Source: Gemmatimonadota bacterium (GTDB taxonomy: Bacteria > Gemmatimonadota > Gemmatimonadetes > JACCXV01 > JAHWKZ01). Taken from it: a stretch of DNA of 23,075 nucleotides. Position 1 is the first letter of the stretch; each line of letters opens with the position of its first letter. This document shows positions 10,139 through 16,906 of this stretch, in pieces. The position numbers were made by a program, and so were the translations under genes. Location of the stretch: NCBI GenBank assembly GCA_019347645.1, contig JAHWKZ010000010.1:1-23075 (forward strand), written 5' to 3'. The notes beneath the pieces are model-generated. The model did no database searches. It was not told where the DNA came from and saw nothing but the letters and a program-made list of their open reading frames with translations.

Positions 10139-10164
10139 AGGGCCCCGTCGCGAGGCGGGGCCCT
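10139..10164. terminator. strong GC hairpin, possible terminator of the kinase-like gene or of an upstream short RNA
   Basis: AGGGCCCCG (10139-10147) pairs with CGGGGCCCT (10156-10164) around an 8-nt loop. It lies 29 bp past the stop of the minus-strand gene at 10193. Neither strand has a proper T-run after the stem (the forward strand continues TCGGCCTTG), so this is not a canonical intrinsic terminator. Confidence 0.3.
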
Positions 10165-10192
10165 TCGGCCTTGTCCCCATGCGGTGGCTCCC

Positions 10193-10726
10193 TCATCCGT
10201 CGGCCGCGACTTCGAGGCTCTTGACGAGCGCGTCGAGCCGGACGTAGAAGGCCTCGAAGGAGCCCGAGTTGTCCACCGCGACGTCGAGCTGGACGCCTTC
10301 CAGGCCGGTCTCGGTGGGGTGGGAGCGTCGCGCTTGCAGCGGTAACGTGGCGATCCGATCGGCCGGCCGGACCACGAGCGCCACCACGAAGCCGAGGTCG
10401 CGCAGGTAGCGCACCTCCCGCTCCAGGCGGACGTCGTCGACGACGGCGCGGCTCGCGGGATCCGCCTGGAGCCGGGCGGCGAACCGGTCGAGCCACAGGT
10501 CCGGCCGGTAGTTGCGCCCGACGTCCCCGATCTCCTGGAGCAAGCGCCGTCCCCGGTCGTCCTTCAGCCCGTCCCACTCGAAATCCCGGCAAGCGATCTC
10601 CTTGATCGAATCGGCGAGGGCGTACTTGACGAACCCGTGGCGCTCCACCAGCCAATCGGCCGCGGTTGTCTTGCCGACCTGCATGGAGCCGCCGAAGGCG
10701 ATCCGCAGTGGGCTGGATCCCGTCAC
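10193..10726 (-). CDS. deoxynucleoside-monophosphate-kinase-like P-loop NTPase
   Basis: A 177-aa soluble protein. The P-loop GSMQVGKTT (Gly13, Lys19) is very near the N-terminus and is followed by YALADSIKEIACRDF, RGRRLLQEIGD, YRPDLWLDRF and the acidic VVDDVRLEREV. This series of blocks is typical of small dNMP kinases best known from phages and also found in bacterial genomes; substrate identity is inferred. The GTG at 10726 is the last start before the P-loop strand LRIAF. An open frame continues upstream across the divergent gene and is ignored. No ribosome-binding site is seen, but a -10-like box ends 8 nt upstream, suggesting a leaderless message. No phage genes lie nearby. Confidence 0.72.
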   Translation of the reverse strand: MTGSSPLRIAFGGSMQVGKTTAADWLVERHGFVKYALADSIKEIACRDFEWDGLKDDRGRRLLQEIGDVGRNYRPDLWLDRFAARLQADPASRAVVDDVRLEREVRYLRDLGFVVALVVRPADRIATLPLQARRSHPTETGLEGVQLDVAVDNSGSFEAFYVRLDALVKSLEVAADG

Positions 10727-10734
10727 GGCCGAGA

Positions 10735-10762
10735 AGGATATCCGCGCCGGGAGGCGCCGCAA
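10735..10762 (-). promoter_or_regulatory. possible leaderless promoter of the kinase-like gene
   Basis: On the minus strand TTGCGG (10762-10757), a 16-bp spacer and TATCCT (10740-10735) stand 8 nt before the GTG at 10726. Transcription would start at about the start codon. Both boxes match consensus only partly. Confidence 0.35.
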
Positions 10763-10791
10763 GCCCGAGCCGCACGGTCCACCGACCCGCC

Positions 10792-10819
10792 TTGTAGTCT
10801 CTCCGCCAACCGCTAGGTT
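10792..10819 (+). promoter_or_regulatory. possible leaderless promoter of the ABC-2/M16 operon
   Basis: TTGTAG (10792-10797), a 16-bp spacer and TAGGTT (10814-10819) end 10 nt before the ATG at 10830. No Shine-Dalgarno sequence is present between them (TTGGGCCCG). The arrangement parallels the sites at 3189 and 10735. Confidence 0.4.
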
Positions 10820-10829
10820 CTTGGGCCCG

Positions 10830-11837
10830 ATGTCCGACACGACCCCCGCCATCGAGATCCGCGATCTCCACAAGCGATACGACGGCCTCCACGCGCTGAA
10901 GGGAATCGACCTGACGATCCCGCGCGGGCGGTTCTTCGGGCTGCTGGGTCCCAACGGGGCGGGCAAGACGACGACGATCCACATCCTGACCGGGCTGGTG
11001 ACCCACGAGCGGGGGGACGTCCGCGTCCTCGGGCGTGACGTGGTGGAGGAATACCGCTTCACGCGGCGCCAGATCGGTCTCGCTCCGCAGGAGTTCAACT
11101 TCGATCGGTTCTTCCCCATCCGGGAGATCCTCGTCCTCCAGGCGGGCTACTACGGCGTGCCCCGGAAGGAGGCCGAGCGGAGGGCCGACGACCTCCTCGA
11201 GAGGTTCGGCCTGACCGGGAAGGCGAACCAGAAGATCCAGAAGCTTTCCGGCGGCATGAAGCGCCGCCTGCTGATCGCCAAGGCGATGATCCACGAACCC
11301 GAGATCCTGATCCTGGACGAGCCCACCGCCGGAATCGACGTCGAGCTCCGGCGCGCGCTCTGGACCTACCTCCGGGCGCTGAACGAGCGTGGCAAGACGG
11401 TGTTGCTCACCACCCACTACATCGAGGAGGCGGAGGCCCTCTGCGAAGAGGTGGCGATCATCGACCGTGGAGAGATCGTGGCTCTCGGAACCCCCGACCA
11501 CCTGATCGAGACGGGGGGCGACCGCTACCTCGAGATCCACCTCACCCGACCCCCGGAGGGGCCGCTGCCGGCGGCGATCGCCCGGCGGGACCCTCACGTC
11601 GACGGTACCCGGGTCGTCATCGGATCGAAGCACCCGCGGCGGATCGCCGCCGAGGTCATGAACGCGCTCTACGCCTCGGGGCTCGAGATCACCGAAGTGA
11701 GGATCGTCGAGTCGAGCCTCGAGGAGGTGTTCGTCGGGCTCACCGGGCACGGCATCGACCAGGGGCCGGAGCTGGCGCCGCCCGCCGTCCCCGATCCCGC
11801 CGGCGCCGTCGAGGGGGAGATCCATGAGGAGATATAG
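10830..11837 (+). CDS. ABC-2 type transporter, ATP-binding subunit
   Basis: A 335-aa cytoplasmic ATPase that energises the permease encoded next to it. Walker A GPNGAGKTT (40-48), signature LSGGMKRR, Walker B ILILDEPTAGID and H-loop LLTTHY are all standard for the DrrA/CcmA-like ABC-2 group. The C-terminal about 90 residues form the usual accessory domain (ITEVRIVESSLEEVFVGLTG). The stop overlaps the permease start by 14 nt. The frame is open far upstream, but homology starts exactly at ATG 10830 (IEIRDLHKRYDGLHAL). The transported molecule is unknown; related systems export lipids, polysaccharides, drugs or proteins. Confidence 0.95.
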   Translation: MSDTTPAIEIRDLHKRYDGLHALKGIDLTIPRGRFFGLLGPNGAGKTTTIHILTGLVTHERGDVRVLGRDVVEEYRFTRRQIGLAPQEFNFDRFFPIREILVLQAGYYGVPRKEAERRADDLLERFGLTGKANQKIQKLSGGMKRRLLIAKAMIHEPEILILDEPTAGIDVELRRALWTYLRALNERGKTVLLTTHYIEEAEALCEEVAIIDRGEIVALGTPDHLIETGGDRYLEIHLTRPPEGPLPAAIARRDPHVDGTRVVIGSKHPRRIAAEVMNALYASGLEITEVRIVESSLEEVFVGLTGHGIDQGPELAPPAVPDPAGAVEGEIHEEI

Positions 11838-12603
11838 GCGCGAGTGGTGGATCGGGTTCTGGACGCTGACCCGGCGCGAGATCGGACGGTTCCTGACGCT
11901 GTGGCGACAGACGGTCTTCCCGCCGATCCTGTCGGCGCTCCTCTACGTGGTGATCTTCGGCGAAGCGCTCGGGTCGCGGATTCGCGAGATCGACGGCTGG
12001 CCCTACACCGAATACATCCTCCCCGGACTGGCGATGATGGGGGCGCTGACGAGCGCGTACCAGAACGCCTCCTCGTCGCTGTTCATCGCCAAGCACGAGC
12101 AGTACATCGAGGACCTCCTGGTCGCCCCCCTCGCCTACTGGGAGGTGGTGCTGGCGTACACGCTCGGGTCCATCGTACGCGGAGTGATCGTCGGGGCCCT
12201 GATCCTCGGCGTCGGCGTCCTCGCGGCTGATCTGCCGATCGCCCACCCGGGGGCGACGATCGCGTTCCTCTTCGTGGTGACGATGCTCCTCTCGTGCGCC
12301 GGTCTCATCATGGCCCTGTGGGCGGAGTCGTGGGACCACGTGATGCTGCTGCTCAACTTCCTGATCACTCCGCTGGTCTTCCTCGGCGGCGTCTTCTACT
12401 CCATCGAGATGCTGCCGCCGTTCTGGTACGCGGTCTCGCTGTTCAATCCCGTCTTCTACATGATCAACGGCCTGCGGTGGGGGATCCTGGGGGTGGCGGA
12501 CGCGAGCCCGGCCGGATCGTTCCTGCTGTCGGCCGCGCTCGCCGGCATCCTCTTCGCCTGGACGGTCCGGCTCTTCAAGGTCGGGTACAAGTTGAAGGCG
12601 TGA
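11824..12603 (+). CDS. ABC-2 type transporter, permease subunit
   Basis: A 259-aa integral membrane protein with about six hydrophobic segments. The first follows the amphipathic entry helix (FLTLWRQTVFPPILSALLYV), and PLVFLGGVFYSIEMLPP is the typical ABC-2 block before the last segments. ATG 11824 overlaps the ATPase gene by 14 nt, and GGGGGAGA stands just upstream as a ribosome-binding site. The M16 peptidase starts 2 bp after its stop, so the four genes 10830-15283 form one operon. Together with the ATPase it forms an exporter of unknown substrate. Confidence 0.94.
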   Translation: MRRYRREWWIGFWTLTRREIGRFLTLWRQTVFPPILSALLYVVIFGEALGSRIREIDGWPYTEYILPGLAMMGALTSAYQNASSSLFIAKHEQYIEDLLVAPLAYWEVVLAYTLGSIVRGVIVGALILGVGVLAADLPIAHPGATIAFLFVVTMLLSCAGLIMALWAESWDHVMLLLNFLITPLVFLGGVFYSIEMLPPFWYAVSLFNPVFYMINGLRWGILGVADASPAGSFLLSAALAGILFAWTVRLFKVGYKLKA

Positions 12604-12605
12604 CG

Positions 12606-13907
12606 ATGGGGAGCCCGCGACGACCGCATCGCCTCACCGATCCGATGCCGGTGCCGTTCGAGGAGCGCCGTCTCGACAACGGCCTGCGGGTCCTCGTCCA
12701 CGAGGATCCCTCGACGCCGATCGTCGGAATCCACTGGATGGTCCACGTGGGATCGAAGCACGAGCGGCCCGGCCGGACCGGCTTCGCGCACCTCTTCGAA
12801 CACCTGCTGTTCCAGGGATCTGAGAACGTCCCGCCGGGGGCGCATTTCACCTACGTCCAGGACGCCGGCGGCACGCTGAACGGCTCGACCTGGTTCGACC
12901 GCACGAACTACTGGGAGGTCGTCCCCGTCGATGCCCTCGAGCGGGTCCTGTGGCTGGAGAGCGATCGGCTGGGGTGGTTCCTGCCGGGGCTCACGGCCGA
13001 GAAGTTCGAGACCCAGCGGGGCGTGGTACGGAACGAGCGCCGCCAGCGATACGAGAACCAGCCCTACGGGCTGTGGCTCGAGAAGGTGCTCGGCCTCCTC
13101 TATCCCGCCGGCCACCCGTACCGCCATCCGACCATCGGCTCGATGGAGGATCTCGCGGCCGCCACCTTCGAGGACGCCCGCGCGTTCTTCGAGACCTGGT
13201 ACCGGCCGAACAACTGCGCGCTGGTCCTCGCCGGGGACGTGGAGGCCGACGACGCTTTCGCTCGCGTGGAACGATGGTTCGGAGCGATCGAGCCCGGCGC
13301 CGTCCCCGAGCCGCCGAAGGTCCCGGCCGTCCGTCTCGAGGAGGACCGCCTGGAGACCGTCGTGGAGCCGGTGGAGGTTCCCCGGGTCTACCTGGCGTGG
13401 CACGTCCCCGCCTGGGGCCGCCCGGGGTCCCACGCGCTGGACCTGCTCGCCCAGGTCCTGGCCGGGGGGCGGAGCGGCCGGCTGTGGCGGGAGCTCGTCT
13501 ACCACCGCCGAATCGCCCAGGACGTGAGCGCGTTCAACTGGCAGCCCCTCGAGGACACCGGGCTCTTCCTCGTCGTCCTCACCGGCAAGCCCCGCACGGA
13601 GGGGGCCGAGCTGCTCTCGGCGTTCGACGAGATCCTGGGACGACTGGCGACCGGCGGCCTCGCCGAGGGCGAGGCGACGGCCGCCGCCCATCGCGTCCAG
13701 CTCGGCCTCCTCCACGCTCTGAACGACGTCGGCGGTCGCGCCGACGCGCTGGCCCACGCCGCGGTGCTGCTCGACGACCCGGTCTACGTCGAGCGCCAGC
13801 AGGCCGAGCGCGCCGGGGTGGAGGCGGACGAGATCCAGGAAGCGGCCCGGCGGTGGCTGGCGGGCGCCTCGCGGGCCGTGGTCGAGTACGCGCCCGCTTC
13901 GCCATGA
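12606..13907 (+). CDS. M16 family zinc metallopeptidase (catalytic subunit)
   Basis: A 433-aa processing-peptidase-like protein. The inverted zinc motif HLFEH (His62, Glu65, His66) sits in GFAHLFEHLLFQGSENV, and Glu144 in RGVVRNERRQ is at the right distance to be the third ligand. The C-terminal M16 domain is present (LAQVLAGGRSGRLWRELVYH). No signal peptide is visible at the chosen start ATG 12606, which lies 2 bp after the permease stop. The gene overlaps the second M16 gene by 4 bp (ATGA), as is usual for two-chain bacterial M16B enzymes. It probably degrades or trims peptides together with its partner. Confidence 0.94.
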   Translation: MGSPRRPHRLTDPMPVPFEERRLDNGLRVLVHEDPSTPIVGIHWMVHVGSKHERPGRTGFAHLFEHLLFQGSENVPPGAHFTYVQDAGGTLNGSTWFDRTNYWEVVPVDALERVLWLESDRLGWFLPGLTAEKFETQRGVVRNERRQRYENQPYGLWLEKVLGLLYPAGHPYRHPTIGSMEDLAAATFEDARAFFETWYRPNNCALVLAGDVEADDAFARVERWFGAIEPGAVPEPPKVPAVRLEEDRLETVVEPVEVPRVYLAWHVPAWGRPGSHALDLLAQVLAGGRSGRLWRELVYHRRIAQDVSAFNWQPLEDTGLFLVVLTGKPRTEGAELLSAFDEILGRLATGGLAEGEATAAAHRVQLGLLHALNDVGGRADALAHAAVLLDDPVYVERQQAERAGVEADEIQEAARRWLAGASRAVVEYAPASP

Positions 13908-15283
13908 GCGCCGTCCACCGGACCTCGCCCCCCGATCTCGGACGACCGCCCGAGGTTCGGCTCCCGCCGGTCACCCGTCGATCGATGTTCGAGGGTCTGG
14001 ACCTGGTCACCCTCCCCGTTCCGGGGCCGCCGCTGGTCGTCGTGGAGGCGGTGATCGACGCGGGAAGCGTCCACGACCCGCCGGGGACGGCGGGCCTCGC
14101 GGACCTGACGGCGCACCTCCTTCCGGAGGGCGCTGCGGGACTGGGCATGCTCGAGATCGCCCAGCGTCTCGCCGAGCTCGGCGGCCACCTCTCCGTGGGC
14201 ACGGGACACGATGCCGCATGGATCCGGATCGTCGTCCTCGCGTCGAACCTGGAGCCCGCCGTGGAGCTCCTCGCCGATCTGCTGGTCCGGCCGAGCTTCC
14301 CCGCCGAGGAGGTCGAGCGGCTCCTGGCCGAGCGCGAGATCGACCTCGTGCGCGAGCGGGACGATCCCGGCATCGTGGCGAGTCGGACGTTCGCCGAGGA
14401 GCTCTACGGCGTCGACCATCCTTATGGTCAACCCACGAGCGGCACCCTCGGGTCGGTCCGGGGACTGACCCGTCAGACGTTCCAGGCGTTCTACCGGCGG
14501 CGCTACGTCCCGGCGGGTGGGGCGCTGCTCGCGGTGGGGCCGTTCGAGCCCGACCGCGTCCACTCGGCCGTGGAGCGGGCGTTCACCGGCTGGGCGGGCG
14601 AGATCGCTCCCCGCGCCGACGTCCGGCCCCCCGAGCGGCCGGGGCGCGGCGTCGTCCTGGTCGACCGACCCGGGAGCGCCCAGTCGGAACTCCGCGTCGG
14701 CCACCTCGGTGTCCCCCGGGACCACCCGGACCACGTCCCGCTGACGGCGCTGGACCACCTTCTCGGGGGGTCCTTCCACTCGCGCCTCAACCTGAACCTC
14801 CGGGAGCGCCGGGGCTGGACGTACGGCGTGCGGTCGCGCTTCTCCTTCCGGCGCGGGCCGGGCCCGTTCATCGTGGCCACGCCGGTCGAAGGCCCCGCCA
14901 CCCGCGCGGCGCTCGAGGAGATCGCCGGCGAGATCGCCCGTACCGCGGCGGGCCCCATCCAGAGCGAGGAGCGGGAGCTCGCCGTCAACGGAATCACCCG
15001 GAGCCTCCCCCGCCTGTTCGAGACGCCGGCGCGGATCGCCGAGCGGGTTCGGGAGATCGTCGTGTACGACCTCCCGGACGACCACTTCGCCGGCTATCAG
15101 GACCGGTTCCGTGCGGTCACCGTGGAGGATCTCGAGCGGACGGCGGCGGAGCACCTCCATCCGGAGAGGCTGATGGCGGTCGTCGTCGGGGACGGCGAGG
15201 CGGTGGCCGACGAGCTGGCCGAGGTCGAGGGCTTCGAGACCCCGCTCCGTCATCGGGCCTGGAAGCCCCCCGAGCCGGGGTAG
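13904..15283 (+). CDS. M16 family protein, inactive partner subunit
   Basis: A 459-aa M16 homologue lacking the zinc site: the position of HxxEH reads DLTAH (67-71), so the first His and the Glu are replaced. It keeps the substrate-binding block LNLRERRGWTYGVRS in its C-terminal half, the feature supplied by the non-catalytic chain in two-subunit M16 enzymes and mitochondrial processing peptidase. It starts at ATG 13904 in an ATGA overlap with the catalytic subunit and is probably translated by coupling. No signal peptide is seen. It is the last gene of the operon; the stop is followed by the repeat array at 15371. Confidence 0.93.
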   Translation: MSAVHRTSPPDLGRPPEVRLPPVTRRSMFEGLDLVTLPVPGPPLVVVEAVIDAGSVHDPPGTAGLADLTAHLLPEGAAGLGMLEIAQRLAELGGHLSVGTGHDAAWIRIVVLASNLEPAVELLADLLVRPSFPAEEVERLLAEREIDLVRERDDPGIVASRTFAEELYGVDHPYGQPTSGTLGSVRGLTRQTFQAFYRRRYVPAGGALLAVGPFEPDRVHSAVERAFTGWAGEIAPRADVRPPERPGRGVVLVDRPGSAQSELRVGHLGVPRDHPDHVPLTALDHLLGGSFHSRLNLNLRERRGWTYGVRSRFSFRRGPGPFIVATPVEGPATRAALEEIAGEIARTAAGPIQSEERELAVNGITRSLPRLFETPARIAERVREIVVYDLPDDHFAGYQDRFRAVTVEDLERTAAEHLHPERLMAVVVGDGEAVADELAEVEGFETPLRHRAWKPPEPG

Positions 15284-15370
15284 GGGATGTGGAGCGGCGG
15301 CGGCGGGCGCCGGGCATGTCGTGCCCTTTGGTCCGGAAAAGGTCCAACTCGAACCGAGGCGCCGGGGCAG

Positions 15371-15516
15371 GACCCCTGTGCAACTCGAGTTGCACACGCC
15401 GTGGCGGAAAGCCTCCGCCGGACCCCTGTGCAACTCCAGTTGCACACGCCTTCGCGGTAAGCCTCCACCGGACCCAGGACAACTCGAGTTGCAGACGTCT
15501 CCGTCACCCCCCGCCG
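15371..15516. repeat. three tandem copies of a 46-50-bp repeat carrying palindromes
   Basis: Copies run 15371-15420, 15421-15470 and 15471-15516 (last shorter and more diverged). Each starts GACCC and holds a palindrome: GTGCAACTCGAGTTGCAC with a flanking T and A in copy 1 (15377-15396, 20 bp perfect), the same with CC at the centre in copy 2 (15427-15446), and CAACTCGAGTTG in copy 3 (15480-15491). Copies 1 and 2 also share a second hairpin, in copy 1 GGCGGA with TCCGCC (15403-15419). A degenerate half-site CAACTCGAAC lies at 15345. The array fills a convergent gap between the M16 operon and the phosphatase gene, so a role in mRNA ends, or a mobile REP-like element, is more likely than an operator. 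Confidence 0.8.
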
Positions 15517-15543
15517 GACCCGGAGAAGCGGGAAGCCTGGAGT

Positions 15544-16155
15544 CTACCGGATCAGGGTCCACCCGCCAGCGAAGTACTCCACCTCGAAGATCGACGCGTT
15601 GACGACGCCGAAGGCGTCCCGCTCGGTGAGCGGCCGGTCGAGGACCCGGCTCATCACCAGGCGGATCGGCCCCCCGTGGGAGACGACCGCGATCCGCTCG
15701 CCCCGGTGCCGCTCCGCCAGCCGCTCGAGGACGGGCCAGAGCCGCTCGGCCAGATCGGCGTAGCTGTCGCCCCCGCCGCGGCGGACGTTCCGGGGATCGG
15801 CCTGGTAGGCGGCGTACTCGTCGGGCCACCGCTCCACGATCTCGATCTTGAGCCGTCCATCCCAGCGCCCGTGATCGAGCTCGCGGAGCCCCGGCTCCTC
15901 CTCGACCTCCAGGCCCAGACGCTCGGCCAGGATCTCCGCCGTCTGCCGCGCGCGATCGAGATCCGAGGTGTAGATCGCGGCGATCTCGTGGTCGTACCGC
16001 TCGGCCAGCGACTCGGCCAGCGAGGCCGCCTGCGCTCGACCGGCGGCGTTCAACGGCACGTTCGAGCGCGACCCCTGCCAGCGATCTTCCCGGTTGTAGT
16101 CGGTCTCGCCGTGACGGACCAGGACCATCCGGGCGGCACCGGCGGGGATGCTCAC
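15544..16155 (-). CDS. histidine phosphatase family protein (phosphoglycerate-mutase-like)
   Basis: A 203-aa member of the histidine phosphatase superfamily, with the nucleophile motif VRHGETDYN (His15) and the second catalytic histidine in VVSHGGPIR. The acid region GLRELDHGRWDG matches small broad-specificity phosphatases and alpha-ribazole phosphatases (CobC-like). No cobalamin genes are nearby, so the substrate is open. Start: GTG 16155 forms a GTGA overlap with the stop of the upstream barrel gene. ATG 16128 is an alternative nine residues later. It is the last gene of the guaB-led series. Confidence 0.9.
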   Translation of the reverse strand: MSIPAGAARMVLVRHGETDYNREDRWQGSRSNVPLNAAGRAQAASLAESLAERYDHEIAAIYTSDLDRARQTAEILAERLGLEVEEEPGLRELDHGRWDGRLKIEIVERWPDEYAAYQADPRNVRRGGGDSYADLAERLWPVLERLAERHRGERIAVVSHGGPIRLVMSRVLDRPLTERDAFGVVNASIFEVEYFAGGWTLIR

Positions 16156-16772
16156 GTCCCGCCCCCGAAGCGGAGTCCGATGCCGGCGCGGATCTCCCAG
16201 AGCGAGGCGTCGCGGCCGGTCTCCACACCGTCCACCTCGTCTTCGTCGACCGTCAGGAAATGGTTTCGGACGTCGACCCGGACGATCCCGCGTCCGCCGA
16301 ACCGGCCGCGGACCCCGGCGCCGGAGACGAATGCGAGGCTCCGATCCTCCGCGTCGTCGGTGCGCACGCTCTCCACGCCGAACTGCAGGGTCGGCCCGAT
16401 CGAGCGGCGTCCGCCGGTCGGCAGGACGACGAGGTGCAGGCCGGCCCCCCAGACGGCGGCGCCTCGCTCGGGCGACTCCGAGCCGCGCGGAGGGTCGAAC
16501 AGCGGGTCGGTCCTCCCCTCGAGCTCGTGGCGCCACCCCTCCAGGGCCAGGGCGACGCGGGGGTCGGGGGAGAGCGCCAGAGAAGCGCCCACCGTCGGCC
16601 CCCAGGCGGTCCGGCGACCGGCGTCGAAGTCGTCGTCGACGCGCAGCGCTCCCACGTGCACGGCGATCTCCCAGGCCGTCCCCTCGTCGGGAGCCTGGGC
16701 GCGAGCGGGGTGGGACATGGGCAGGATCGAGAGGGCGGCCGCGAGGGCCGGGACCAGCCCGACGCGCGTCAG
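16152..16772 (-). CDS. outer-membrane beta-barrel-like protein, probable CTG start
   Basis: A 206-aa protein of glycine-rich, alternating beta strands (WEIRAGIGLRFGGGT at the C-terminus), probably in the outer membrane. Function is unknown. The only ATG (16718) yields a protein beginning MSHPARAQAP, which keeps just the tail of a signal peptide. Reading 18 codons further upstream gives a complete Sec signal: basic TR, hydrophobic VGLVPALAAALSILP, then ARAQA cleavage site. That extension begins at CTG 16772, in a CTGA overlap with the stop of the small-subunit gene. No ATG, GTG or TTG lies between 16718 and 16826 in this frame. The CTG start is an inference from the protein sequence. Confidence 0.72.
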   Translation of the reverse strand: MTRVGLVPALAAALSILPMSHPARAQAPDEGTAWEIAVHVGALRVDDDFDAGRRTAWGPTVGASLALSPDPRVALALEGWRHELEGRTDPLFDPPRGSESPERGAAVWGAGLHLVVLPTGGRRSIGPTLQFGVESVRTDDAEDRSLAFVSGAGVRGRFGGRGIVRVDVRNHFLTVDEDEVDGVETGRDASLWEIRAGIGLRFGGGT

Positions 16773-16906
16773 GGGACCCGGACGGAGCCGGTCTCTCCGT
16801 CGCGCTTGCCGCGCTCCTTGCGCATCGCGACGACGAGAAGGAGCAGGAATCCCCCCCAGACGAACCCGGCGACGACCGCGAAGGTGGTCCAGGCGGCTGC
16901 CGTCAC
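16769..16906 (-). CDS. small subunit of NSS amino-acid transporter (MetS-like)
   Basis: A 45-aa protein with one membrane helix (about 6-28) whose core FVWGGFLLLLVVAMRKERGK matches the WGG-containing segment of methionine/alanine importer small subunits. In Corynebacterium the partner MetS is needed by the sodium-coupled importer MetP. Here the gene follows its transporter directly in a GTGA overlap (GTG 16906), with GGAGGAG upstream as a ribosome-binding site. The C-terminal tail is short, charged and soluble. Its stop overlaps the presumed CTG start of the barrel gene. It is easily missed because of its size. Confidence 0.8.
   Translation of the reverse strand: MTAAAWTTFAVVAGFVWGGFLLLLVVAMRKERGKRDGETGSVRVP

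Larger units (their letters stand above)
9765..10192. other. 428-bp intergenic region with promoter-like and hairpin elements
   Basis: No credible protein is seen. At 9990-10020 CCTGTC (9990-9995) can pair with GACAGG (10011-10016), while CCCGCC (9995-10000) can pair with GGCGGG (10015-10020); the two pairings exclude each other or form a pseudoknot. A sigma-70-like forward promoter follows at 10027-10054. Further hairpins lie at 10108-10132 (TAGGCC with GGCCTA, 13-nt loop) and 10139-10164. A short structured RNA is possible, but no known RNA family was recognised. Confidence 0.5.

Noticed and set aside
10193..11119. Longer version of the kinase-like protein reaching into the ABC ATPase gene
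   Set aside because: The extra N-terminal part is antisense to conserved ABC coding sequence; the P-loop strand starts just after GTG 10726.
15371..15516. CRISPR array
   Set aside because: The segments between the palindromes are themselves similar copies, not unique spacers, there are only three units, and no cas gene is near.
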